From: Diphasiastrum complanatum
Lineage: Eukaryota; Streptophyta; Lycopodiopsida; Lycopodiales; Lycopodiaceae
NCBI GenBank assembly: GCA_029204225.1
Contig: CM055093.1
Coordinates: forward strand, 29,091,777-29,155,776
DNA length: 64,000 nt
Direction of reading: 5' to 3'
Part shown: piece by piece, positions 23,244 through 34,308 of the stretch
Numbering within the stretch: the stretch's first letter is position 1
Layout of the letters: each line of letters begins with the position of its first letter
Translations under genes and position numbers: made by a program
The notes under the pieces: generated by a model
What the model was told of the DNA's origin: nothing
The model's input: the letters and a program-made list of their open reading frames with translations, nothing else
Database searches by the model: none

Positions 23244-23751
23244 CCAGCGGTATGCCGTCGGGACCATTCGGTCCATGGCGCCAGCGGTATGCTGTCGGGA
23301 CCATTTGGTCCAGGAACTGGTTGTTTCCATATCTGTTGCGGCTTGTGGTTCTGAGTGTTCCTTGCATGAACGTGAATGGGTTAAGCTCTTGGGGAACGAG
23401 CTCTAACCTGTCGGCTGAGCTGGATGGCTTGCTTGGGTGGATGTTACCTGTTTATGGCTGTCCAGTCTGGCATGGCGCCAGGTTGGCTTCCAGTGCTCGT
23501 GACGAAGCTTTCAGTTGGTTAAGTCCGATGTAAGTCAGACCGCTTGGAGGGAAGTCACCCACATCGGGACCCTCGATCTGGCATGGCGCCATGTTGGATC
23601 TCAATGTTGGTTTTCGGAACTTCAAGTTGGTTAAGTCTGATCGTTGTTGGCGAGTTGGCTGCTTGTATGTCAAGTGGGTTTGGATGGCAAGAGTTGAAGG
23701 TTGGGAAGCTAAGTCGTGGTTCTCGGCTCCCTTTGGCATGCCTGCGCTACA
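23244..23751 (+). repeat. LTR X copy 5 (partial, inverted)
   Basis: Plus-sense 3' part of LTR X directly abutting copy 4, starting CCAGCGGTATGCC and ending GCCTGCGCTACA. With copy 4 it makes an inverted repeat of about 500 bp. Confidence 0.85.
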
Positions 23752-23777
23752 GATCCGCATAGCTGACCGGCCAGTCA

Positions 23778-23789
23778 ACTCTGATACCA
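23778..23789 (-). promoter_or_regulatory. Primer-binding site beside LTR X copy 6
   Basis: ACTCTGATACCA on the plus strand, one base off the initiator tRNA-Met complement, two bases from the LTR. Confidence 0.8.
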
Positions 23790-23791
23790 CA

Positions 23792-25036
23792 TGTAGCGCG
23801 GGCATCCCAATGGGAGCCGGGAACCACGACTTAGCTTCCCAGCCTTCAATTCTTGCCATCCAAACCCACTTGACATACAAGCAGCCAACTCGCCAACAAC
23901 GATCAGACTTAACCAACTTGAAGTTCCAAAAAACAACATTGAGATCCAACCTGGCGCCATGCCAGATCGGGGGTCCCGATGTGGGTGACTTCCCTCCAAG
24001 CAAGCCGCCCGACATACATCAAACTTAGCCAACTCGAAGCTTCGTTACTAACGAGTAACATCCATTCCAAGCAAGCGGTCTGACTTACATCAGACTTAAC
24101 CAACTGAAAGCTTCGTCACGAGCGCTGGAAGCCAACCTGGAGCCACGCCAGACTGGACAGCCATAAACAGGTAACATCCACCCAAGCAAGCCATCCAACT
24201 CAGCCGATAGGTTAAAGCCCATTCCCCAAGAGCTTAACCCATTCACGTTCTTGCAAGGAACACTCAGAACCACAAGCCGCGACAGATATGGAAACAACCA
24301 GTTCCTGGACCAAATGGTCCTGACAGGATACCGCTGGTGCCACGGACCGAATGGTCCCGACGACATACCGCTGGCATCCCGGGATACGACCCTCAGCTAT
24401 GTGCCAAGTTAAATATTTTGAAAGCGGCCTTACAACTGGCACTTTTACCGAACACTAAAACCCAGAAGGTAATCAGAGTCAGTTTGAGGAAAATCCCACT
24501 TTATTGATAAATCTGAGAAGGTTACATTTCAAGTGTGTGACCGACCCTAGTCTCCGGGGCGCTAGCATGCCAAGGCAAGAGCCATGACAACATTCCAGCA
24601 AGGGAGGCTGAGACTTGGTTGGAGCTCGCCCTGAGTCGCAACCCGCACTCCCCTATAGTATTGGTGTGATTCGGCACCCCCCCTCATACCAAGCACTCTA
24701 CCCAAGCTGGTAAAGCACGTTTTTCTCTCTCTAGGATTTTCTCTTTCTAGAAAGTCATTTTCTCTCTCTAGATTTTATTGATCCCCAGGCTTCCTTTAAT
24801 CATGCCTAGATCGTGTGAGGTGATTGCACATTGATCTGAGCTCTCTGGACTCCGCTAGAACCGATCAAAGATTTTCAGCCATAGGAGCTTGGCGCCGGCT
24901 GGATTCTGGTCACAGTGGCACCGGGAGCGGCGCCGGCGCCATTGGCGCCGGGAGCAGCAGGAGCGCTGCTGGCACCGGGGACATAGCTGGCGCCGATGGC
25001 GCCGAAAGTAAAGCTTGTAAAGGTAGCTTTACAACA
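23792..25036 (-). repeat. LTR X copy 6 (full length, 1245 bp)
   Basis: Minus-sense full LTR from TGTAGCGCGGGC to GCTTTACAACA, adjacent to the GTATG target duplication. Confidence 0.9.
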
Positions 25037-25454
25037 GTATGAGGGGGGGTGCCGAATCCCACCAATACTATAGGGGAGTGCGGGTTGCAACTCAGGGCGA
25101 GCTTCCAACCAAGTCCCAGCCTCCCTTGCTGGAATGTTGTCCTAGCACTCGCCTTGGCATGCCAGCTCCTCGGAGACTAGGGTCGGTCACACACTTGAAA
25201 TGTAACCTTCTCAAATTTATCAATAAAGTGGGACTTTTCTCAAACTGACTCTGATTATCTTTTGGGTTTCAGTGTTCGGTAAAAGCGCCAGTTGTAAGGC
25301 TGCTTCAAAATTTTTAAGTTGGCACATAGCTGAGGGTCGTATCCCGGGATGCCAGCGGTATGCCGTCGGGACCATTCGGTCCATGGCGCCAGCGGTATGC
25401 TGTCGGGACCATTTGGTCCAGGAATTGGTTGTCTCCATATCTGTCGCGGCTTGC
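25037..25454 (+). repeat. LTR X copy 7, right part of interrupted 3' LTR
   Basis: It begins GTATGAGGGGGGG, exactly continuing copy 2, and runs to GTCGCGGCTTG, where similarity ends. The 3' end of this LTR is missing. Confidence 0.85.
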
Positions 25455-27534
25455 AATGTCACACCTTCAGAGGATAATATGCATTGCTAATGGATCGCAC
25501 TTGTAGAGGAAGCCAGATAAATGCACCTTTTGTAGCCAGACAATTGCACTTCTGAGGCAAAACTATCTGTGCATTCCAAATGTAAATTCTTGTTGTCAAC
25601 TGATCACACTCTTAGAGATAGCATATCTATTGCTAGTTGCATCTCTGAGGCCAATTCATCTACTGTTTTTGTTTGATTCAAACACAATTTTGAAGTCTCA
25701 ATCGCTGATTCAAGAGCCAGACCATCGCACTTTTGGGACCTCCATCACCAGGTTTCTGAGGCTCTATACTTTCATCATGCTAACTTGAATCACTCACACT
25801 TCAGAAGGTTTGTCTTAAATCGTTGATACAAACCTTCTATCGTTGATAGCAATACTATAGTACTAATTTCTAGAATGGCCATCAGTCACAATTGAGCAAT
25901 GTTCTCTACTCTGGCAATCATCAATGATCAGTTCTGCATGTCTGCAGCTCCTAGTGCGTGTCTGCATCCTTAGTACCCTCGCTGACCCTCTTTGCCTGCA
26001 TTTCTGCCACTGCCTCATCTGCCACATGGCCCTGTGGTCTGCCCTCTGTTCTGCGACCTACACCAACTGTCTACGGGCAGTAGAACATGTCCACGACCTG
26101 CCCATCCCTGTCTACAAAGGAAAAATCAGGCTCATAGTATGAGTGCGACCTACTGCCATTTGAAGTGCGACCAGATCATTCTAACAGCCTATGTGCAGCT
26201 AGGCTCAATGATTTGAGGCCTCCCATCGATGTCCATTATCTAAAAATCAAGAATTTGGGGCATGTCAGAGGCTATTGTGATCTCGGAGACCTGTCTGAGC
26301 ATGAAATCAAACTTGATTGCGGCCTACAAAGTCTGAGGCCCACAGATGCTTCTACTTGGCTAGGACTGATTTCTTACACTCGCTACCCTGCCAAATGCCG
26401 GCTTTTTGAAGTCTTCAAACACCACAGATACAAAGAGGCAATCTGATTGGGATTTTGCGGTATTCATGACTTGGTGGATTTCCGCGACACACCGGCTTTT
26501 CCTCCAACATGAGGTACACTTCAATCTTATTATATTGTTAGAAGCAAAATTATAGGAGGAAGTTGTTTGAAAATTTACGTAGTAAATCGTTCCATGCTTT
26601 TGAATCTTCTTATTGTCGTGGCTTCTATGACACATTGAATCTTGTTCTATTAGCTTAACTCCATGAAGATCGACTTAGGTCATAGGCCTAGTTTGCACAA
26701 ACGGTTGATTACGATGCATAGTACTTGAATACTTGTATTGTTTCGTTGCATGCTATGTCGTGTTACGAGGTTTGAAGGACTAGAGTAATTTTGCCATTTC
26801 TTGTGTAAACTCAAGTTGGAACTATATTACGTAACGATTATTTTTCCTCTGGAAGTCCGAGCTAATGGGCCTGACCTCTTTGAAATACAAGAGCGGGCAG
26901 TCCACCCAACATGGCCGAAATACGTCGCTTGGGTTAGGAGTCACTAGTCACACCCTCTCTTGGAACTGTCTAGCAAAATAACTAGACCTGAGGGGTGGAG
27001 GACATAGTGGTGGGTGTAATTTATCACCACCTATGCACAACATTGGCGAGGGATTGAATCATCAAATATTGTTACATTGTTTGTGAACACCCATTATAAA
27101 AATTTGATGAGCGCTGATATTTTATGATCATTGATGGACAATAATGATTTTCACGAGCATGGATCACGAGCACTTCATAGACACCACTATGAATTTTACG
27201 AACACTAGCCTTTTTGCCGAACACCTCCCGTATGACCTTTTAAGGGCGTGTTGGAAAAATAATCCATCTTGACTTTAGGCTTGCTACAAATATTGTACCA
27301 TGCAAGTATGTTGTTCATAAATACAAAATGCCAAGTTTGGCCTAGATAGAACTCGAGCTACATGGATATGTCACATCTAGAATGATGAGTACAACTTGCA
27401 TATAGTTTGTAGACATAGAATTAGCAAAATTATGCTTGTAGAAACTCGTGGCAATTCACATGCATTGATTGTATGTGATCCATAGTGACATGCAAGGCAT
27501 GCACAAAGTGAAATGGACACATGCATGATGATTT
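25455..27534. other. Region without recognisable gene
   Basis: Frames up to about 105 residues exist, but none shows a known domain, biased composition or conserved motif. It may be decayed repeat sequence. Confidence 0.5.
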
Positions 27535-27890
27535 GTACATTAAGAATGATATCTCGAAACATTTCGAGATTGTAGATATGGGAGAAGTCAGGTGTTAACT
27601 GGGTTTGCAGATTGACAGGGACTATCAGGGAGGTAAATTGTACCTTCATCAGTCCAGATACACCCAGAAAATCCTAGAAGATTTCGGGATGTTGAATTGC
27701 AAAGGAGCGAATACTCCAATGCTTGCAGGAATAGACCCGACGAACGAAAATTGTTCGAGGACTGAAGAAGAGAGAGAATTGATGCAGCTCACACCATATA
27801 GGAAACTGATAGGATCATTGATGTACCTTGCAGATAACACACGTCCTAACATTGCTTATGTTGTGTTCAGGATGAGCCAGTTCGACACGA
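27535..27890 (+). pseudogene. Copia E RT tail fragment
   Basis: The plus strand reads SKHFEIVDMGEV, a stop, LGLQIDRDYQGGKLYLHQSR, YTQKILEDFGMLNCKGANTPM, and then YRKLIGSLMYLADNTRPNIAY. This is the copia RT segment between the YVDD site and RNase H. One in-frame stop and abrupt ends mark it as a relic. Confidence 0.85.
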
Positions 27891-27904
27891 CGAATTCAGA
27901 CTCG

Positions 27905-28017
27905 ACTCACTGAAAAATTGCAAAACGAATTTTCCAATATCTTCAATTGCAAACGCAATAACCATGAGATCAAGGATTGCCAAATTTTCCAAGTGACGAA
28001 CGCAGCCAAGCAACCTT
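27905..28017 (+). pseudogene. Copia gag zinc-knuckle part, left of L2 insertion
   Basis: The plus frame reads NCKRNNHEIKDC, the CX4HX4C part of a CCHC knuckle (the first cysteine is not preserved), and runs into the AACCT duplication. The same frame continues beyond the inserted element at 32388. Confidence 0.7.
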
Positions 28018-29796
28018 GTCGCGGCATACCAACAGTAAAATGATTGATATTTGTAGTATAAACGGGTATCGTTCTTACTAGAGAGCAATAAAAAGGCTAA
28101 TACTGTCATTATTAGTGCAAAACCAGAAATAATTAAGAATGAATGGAGTGGAGAGGAGAAGTGATTGCAAACATATGTTTCCACAAGGGGCTGTCAGTAC
28201 AACCATATAAAGAAAACAAACACCCAGGAGAAAAATACTGAATACTTCATTATGGTTTTCAGATTCAAATGGGAGTGAACTCAAGAAAGCAAATACTTCG
28301 GAAAAAGGGAAATCAAATAGTGTTTCCGTTTGACATTAGCTTATCATGAATCTAACTCCTATGATATGCGCAAATCACAAGATTGAAGGCTAGAAACACT
28401 TCATTAATCAATTCCAGTCCAAATCACTGTGTAAAGGCACAAACAATATAGTGCCATAAACTTTCTATTACCAAAATGAATCACCATGAAAAGCACAGAA
28501 GGTTTTCACAATAGAAACAAGTTATGTGTGATTCAGAACACTCAGATTTACATTATCTATATTCACCATTTGCAGAGTACAAAGATATATTCATTATAGT
28601 CTAGACACTGCAAAGTAGAGGGATTGCTACACCTCTATACAAGAATTTAAGAACACAAAGGTTCTGATCTTGTAGATGAATAGCAAAAGCAGTAAATCTA
28701 CATTAAAGCACCAACAGAGCTTTTGAGCCTTTGTTCTACATTGTGTTTGAATGAATTACATTGGCATAATATAGCCAGAGAGATCCGTGCTAGAGAGAAG
28801 AGGGCTCTACAACTGCTTCAAGAATGAGAGCAAATCAGTATTTGACATCTGGAACAGGGCTTTCACAAGCCAATAGCATACTGCCATAGTAGGATCAACA
28901 GTTAGAAATCAGGGTTGACCAACCAAATCTGCCTCTGGAACTGCCGTGTAGAAGATGCGATGGCTTCCAAGAGGTCTGCAAACTGCCATTGGAGAGCAGT
29001 AGAGACTGCCATAGGAAGTGCCATGGTGGCTTGCCACCTTCTGACCTACGTGGAGGGATGAATGGAAGCATCTGAGTCACTAGAAATGCGTTGAAGGCTG
29101 TCACTTAGAATGCTGCCCTAACTGCAATTACTGCTTGCTGATGAAGAGCGATGGTGGGCTGGAGATGAAGGGCGATGGTGGACTGGAAAACCGTCTTTAG
29201 ATCTACATTTGGGAGAGCGAAGCCTACCCTAGAAAATCTTGAATAGTGCGAAATGCGCGACAATTGCCTCAAAAAATGCGATGGTGGGAGGCTCTGGCTG
29301 CGTGGAGGTGCTTCGAGGTAGGCACTAAAGAATGAACGAGGCTTCAAAAATTCCAAATAGTGCGAAATGTGCAACAATGGCCCTTCATATCTGTAGTGCC
29401 TTGCCTTTGAAAATAGCAGTTTGCCCTTAGGAAATGCGAAGATGGCGGGTTATAGTCAGCCGCTAAAATTGCCATTGAAACTTGACTCTCACACAAAGCC
29501 AAATAATGCGAAAATGTCGACTGGGCTTTAGAATATGACTATAACCTTAAGAACAACTTGACGAAGGTTTGTGCCTTCTTAAACCAATGACTTTTATAAA
29601 GTGCAATGGCTAGGCACAGCCATATGCCAAACTCATAAGTAGTAAAAGGGCTGCCTTAATGCCACAAAACAAATTTAAGTCGTACCCCACTGAATGCAAC
29701 TTATGATTAGGCTATACAAAACGGCAAAGCAAAGGCTTAAGATTTAGCAATAAAAAGCCGAAATCATTAACAAATTGTTGAAACCAGGTCACCACA
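28018..29796 (-). repeat. L2 3' LTR (1779 bp)
   Basis: Near-identical to 30570-32382. The minus-strand polypurine tract (GAGGAGGGAAATA) lies against its inner end. Confidence 0.9.
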
Positions 29797-29812
29797 TATT
29801 TCCCTCCTCAAG
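29797..29812 (-). promoter_or_regulatory. L2 polypurine tract
   Basis: The minus strand reads CTTGAGGAGGGAAATA immediately before the LTR start TGTGGTGACC. Confidence 0.8.
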
Positions 29813-30540
29813 TGTGCAATGGCAAACACTGAGAATAGGAACCAGTGTTGAAGCTTTGAGGAGAATCTGACTTGCCACAGTCTACTGCCTTTGACAAGCC
29901 AAAGCATTGATTGTACAGGTTTTAACAAATAAAACTTCAGCATATATTACTTCCAAAAGTCAACACCTTTCGACATGGTTATGAGCAAATGTAAAATGGA
30001 AAATCAGCCGTAAAAGCTTGGCTCTACATCATAAAAATTATGTGATTTTGGATAGTAGCATCGACAAGTTGTTAACTATGAACAGAGCATAGAAAGATCA
30101 GCATTTGTCAGCAACAGTCTTTAGACAACATTGGCACATCTTGGATAACACCAAAGTCTTAAAACAGGCTTTTAGTTTAGCTTGAAGATCTTATAAAAAA
30201 TTGAAACTAAGCAAAACAGAGAAAGAAAAATAAAAATCCGATCTGGAAAAGCATAGATATAGGTTTGCGTACGGAAAACCAGAATCTTATAAACATGACG
30301 AAGAATCTTCAGACTGTAACATTACAAAAACTTAACACATTTTACAAACTATAAATAATTTTAGGAACTCTACAAAAAATCGAAAATAAAAAATCAAAAG
30401 TGATGACGAGTCAGGGTGGGCAAAACTCAGATTTCACCGTTCCTCTTCTGAAATGCTTGAAGAACCAGAACAATAACTTGTAAATCTGAAAAATACAAAC
30501 AAAAATCAGAATAATGACAGAACATCCTATTTGGCATTGC

Positions 30541-30558
30541 TCCTCGGCAACGGTGCCA
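30541..30558 (-). promoter_or_regulatory. L2 primer-binding site
   Basis: The minus strand reads TGGCACCGTTGCCGAGGA, very close to the TGGCGCCGTTGCCGGGGA primer site commonly seen in plant LTR elements. It is 11 bp from the LTR. This differs from the initiator-Met site used by the copia and X elements here. Confidence 0.8.
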
Positions 30559-30569
30559 AAATTGGTATA

Positions 30570-32382
30570 TGTCGTGGCATACCAACAACAAAATGATTGA
30601 TATTTGTAGTATAAACGGGTATCGTTCCTACTAGAGAGCAATAAAAAGGCTAATACTGTCATTATTAGTGCAAAACCAGAAATAACTAAGAACGAATGGA
30701 GTGGAGAGGAGAAGTGATTGCAAACTGGTCATCAACAGATGTTTCCACAAGGGGCTGCCAGTACAACCGTATAAAGAAAACAAACACCCAGGTGAAAAAT
30801 ACTGAATACTTCATTATGGTTTTCAGATTCCAATGGGAGTGAACTCAAGAAAGCAAATACTTTGGCAAAAGGGAAAGCCACACAATGTTTTCGTTATCTT
30901 GACAGTAGCTTATCATGAATCTAACTCCTATGATCTGCACAAATCACAAGATTGAAGGCTAGAGATACTTCACTAATCAATTCCAGTCCAAGTCACTGTG
31001 TATAGGCACAAACAATACAGTGCCATAAACTTTCTATTACCAAAATGAATCACCATGAAAAGCACAGAAGGTTTTCACAATAGAAACAAGTTGTGTGTGA
31101 TTCAGAATACTCAGATTTACATTATCTGTATTCAACATTTGCAGAGTACAAAGATGTATTCATTACAGTCTAGACACTACAAAGTAGAGGGATTCCTACA
31201 ACTCTATACAAGAATCTAAGAACACAAAGGTTTTGACCTTGTAGATGAATAGCAAAAGCAGTAAATCTACATTAAAGCACCAACAGAACATCTGAGCCTC
31301 TGTTCTACATTGTGTCTGAATGAATTACAATGGCATTAAAATTGGCATAATATAGCCAGAGAGATCCGTGCTAGAGAGAAGAGGGCTCTGCAACTGCTTC
31401 CAAAATGAGAGCAAATTAGTATTTGACATCTGGAACAGGGCTTTCACAAGCCAATAGCATACTGCCACAGTAGGATCAACAGCTAGAAAGTAGGGTTGAG
31501 CAACCAAATCTGCCTCTGAAACTGTCGTGTAGAAGATGCGATGGCTTCCAAAAGGTCTGCAAACTGCCATTGGAGAGCAGTAGAGGCTGCCATAGGAAGT
31601 GCCATGGTGGCTTGCCGCCTTCTGACCTGCGTGGATGGATGAATGGAAGCATCTGGGTCGCTAGAAATGCGTTGAAGGCTGTCGCTTAGAACGCTGCCCT
31701 AACTACAACTACTGCTTGCTGATGAAGAGCGATGGTGGGCTGGAGATGAAGGGCGATGGTGGGCTGGAAAACCGTCTTTAGATCTACATTTGGGAGAGCG
31801 AAGCCTACCCTAGGAAATCTTGAATAGTGCGAAATGCGTGACAATTGCCTCAAAAAATGCGATGGTGGGAGGCTCTGGCTGCGTGGAGGTGCTTCGAGGT
31901 AGGCACTAAAGAATGAACGAGGCTCCAAAAATCCCAAATAGTGCAAAATGTGCAACAATGGCCCTTCAGATCTGTAGTGCCTTGCCTTTGAAAATAGCAG
32001 TTTGCCCTTAGGAAATGCGAAGATGGCGGGTTATAGTCATCCACTAAAATTGCCATTGAAACTTGACTCTCACACAAAGCCAAATAATGCGAGAATGCCG
32101 ACTGGGCTTTAGAATATGACTATAACCTTAAGAACAACTTGAGGAAGGTTTGTGCCTTCTTAAACCAATGACTTTTATAACTTAAAAGAGCAACGACTAG
32201 TACAGCCATATGCCAAATTCATAAGTAGTAAAAGGGCTGCCTTAATGCCACAAAACAAATTTAAGTCATACCCCACTGAATGCAACTTATGATTAGGCTA
32301 TACACAACGGCAAAGCAAAGGCTTAAGATTTAGCAATAAAAAGTCGAAATCATTAACAAATTGTTGAAACCAGGTCACCACA
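30570..32382 (-). repeat. L2 5' LTR (1813 bp)
   Basis: Direct repeat of 28018-29796, beginning TGTCGTGGCATACC and ending GGTCACCACA. Small indels account for the length difference. Confidence 0.9.
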
Positions 32383-32387
32383 AACCT

Positions 32388-32540
32388 AATCAACAAGCAA
32401 ACGCAGTTTCATCATCTCCCCAGGTCGAAGTGGACGAAGGTGCATTCATGATCAAAGATCAAAGCACATTTTTGGATGATTCATGGTTTCTGGATTCTAG
32501 AGCAACTCAACATATGACCAATCTATCAAATTTCAGAGTT
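32388..32540 (+). pseudogene. Copia gag-protease part, right of L2 insertion
   Basis: The plus frame continues the interrupted gag (NQQANAVSSSPQVEVDEGAF) to the copia protease motif DDSWFLDSRATQHMT. The usual catalytic DSGA is DSRA here, so the conserved glycine is replaced. The frame ends at about 32540. Confidence 0.8.
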
Positions 32541-32999
32541 TAAGGACTAAATTTTATCTACAAATGATCACAAAGAGTGATTGGTAGCTTGGGATCTTGA
32601 TCTATATCAAGACTAGCTTCCAAATCTAGCTTCTACTTGACAATCTTTGTGATTCCGAGCAAGAACAATAAAAAAATGATGATCCACGGCTTCACACGTG
32701 TGAAGTGCAGCTACTGTACGGCCTTATAACAGAGAAATAGTTTACTTATAATCAACTAATCATTCATCCACAAAGAGAGTGCTTAAGAGAGTCAAAACAC
32801 CAAGATTGCTTCACAAAACCAATGTTTCTCATCATTAAGGTTCACAATGGATCCATCATGGATCAAGAACATAATCATCATAATCTCTCTCTAAGCTGCA
32901 TCCAACACGAGTGGGACAACTCATTGTACTTATCCATATCCACTTTGGATAAGATCTATCAAGTTTGCCACATCATCCATTGGTGGTTTGTGTTGACCT
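32541..32999. repeat. LTR-like copia sequence
   Basis: Non-coding, with the 16-bp palindrome CTTCACACGTGTGAAG (32690-32705) followed by CTGTACGG, resembling the module in the other copia LTRs here. The termini are not clear. Confidence 0.5.
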
Positions 33000-33073
33000 T
33001 CTAGATTCTTGTTTGTCCTACTCTTGTGCTCTTAGCCTCTTGTAGCATTCGGATGCATAATGCCCCTTCTTTC
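33000..33073 (-). pseudogene. Copia gag knuckle tail, left of chromovirus
   Basis: The minus strand reads KGHYASECYKRLRAQE, the second half of a CCHC knuckle. Its first half (YFFCGK) is at 44392-44412, across the inserted chromovirus. Confidence 0.75.
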
Positions 33074-33744
33074 TATCACATGTACTTTGAATTCCTTTGC
33101 CCAATGTATGATAAATTGTAATTATTAAATTGTAAATGGCTAAGTGACCGGCCTGTGGAGACAATTGTAAATTGCAATGTAAATATTTGTTATAGTGCCT
33201 AAATACGAGATGGCCAAGGGGGTACTGGGTCTCATGAGAGTCTGTTGGACTGACCTCCTAAAAAGTAGAAAGGGTTGACTGATCAACACAACATGTGTCA
33301 CATGCTCACTGGGACACTTGGTCTAGTGCATGAGTGAAACTTGTCAAATGGTCAATGGACGGGTCAACAGGACACGTGTCATATGCTCATTGGGACACTT
33401 GGTCCAACGCATGAGTGACACGTGTCAGACTGTCCACCTACTAGCTTGCCTATGTGTCAGGGTACTGCCAAGTGGCAAGTGTCGACAGTGCATGGAGTTT
33501 GCCATGTGTCGATGTTAGGATGTGTCAGGGTTAAGGGGTGCTTGAGGGGATATATGGTGAGCCTTGTCAGGCATTCCTCATTATGATTATGGTATTCCTA
33601 TGCAGCTATGGTTGGGAGGAGACTTGCAATAGAATTCTCATGTTTGCTTGTTGATCTATGTATATTTGCTTGAGATTAATAAAGTGACGGATTTGTTGGG
33701 TAATTTTGTGTATTTACTTAGGGTTTGTGAGCTTGTGTGCAACA
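33074..33744 (+). repeat. Chromovirus 5' LTR
   Basis: Matches 43723-44391. Its first bases are TATCACATG instead of TGTCACATG, a terminal mutation, and it ends GTGTGCAACA. Confidence 0.9.
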
Positions 33745-33747
33745 TTT

Positions 33748-33759
33748 TGGTATCAGAGC
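33748..33759 (+). promoter_or_regulatory. Chromovirus primer-binding site
   Basis: TGGTATCAGAGC, complementary to the initiator tRNA-Met 3' end, three bases after the LTR. Confidence 0.9.
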
Positions 33760-34308
33760 AGTTACTTTCAAGACTTGTGTGGGATTTGGCATCTTCTGTT
33801 AGGGTTTGGAGCATTCTTGAAGAGCCAGCGCCCTACTGTAGGTGATCTGTTGGTAGGTTTGGAGCCCATAAGATAGCAGATTGAAGCCCTATGGTGGATT
33901 GCTGATCTTCTGGCAACCTTTCAGCATTTTCTACTATGCGGCGTGATTATTCTCTTCGCTTTTGTGAAAACCCAACCCACATAGGATTTGTAAATCTGTT
34001 TGTAACTTCTTCAATACTCAGTATTTTTCAGATCTGTTAGTTGCAATAAGCTTCTTGTGGTAGGTCGTTGGTAAGGTAAGGCTTTTCGCCTTCTGATTCG
34101 GTGATCATCCATAGTTTCTTGCCAATTGTCAGTTTGAAACCCTAGTTTGCTAGTTTTTGGAGAAGAAGAGTCTATGTGTAGTTAGAACTTGGCTGTAGGA
34201 GATCTATTCTATTCAGTTCTTCTAGAAATTTAGGGCAACTTATTTGTGTACTGATTTGAGGTGCTGAGAGCTTGGTTTTGCTTTGTTTCTACTACCTATC
34301 TTTCTGCT

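Larger units (their letters stand above)
19435..25036 (-). mobile_element. X element inserted in an X LTR, minus sense
   Basis: The left terminus TGTAGCGTAGGC and right terminus GCTTTACAACA are the two ends of LTR X in minus sense. Both are flanked by GTATG (19430-19434 and 25037-25041), and the interrupted plus-sense LTR reads continuously across it. Inside are a partial LTR (19435-19817), 2.2 kb of internal sequence, a full LTR (21998-23243), an inverted partial LTR (23244-23751), a primer site (23778-23789) and a full LTR (23792-25036). The extra LTRs show later rearrangement or a second insertion. No pol was found. Confidence 0.7.
28018..32382 (-). mobile_element. L2: complete non-autonomous LTR element (4365 bp)
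   Basis: Two direct repeats (28018-29796 and 30570-32382) end in TGTC...CACA. They are flanked outside by the 5-bp duplication AACCT (28013-28017 and 32383-32387). The internal 773 bp carry a primer site at the right and a polypurine tract at the left, so sense is minus. No frame codes for a gag or pol domain. LTRs make up over 80 percent of its length. Confidence 0.9.

Noticed and set aside
32822-33004. 60-residue frame near the chromovirus start
   Set aside because: It lies in LTR-like sequence with no domain and ordinary composition.
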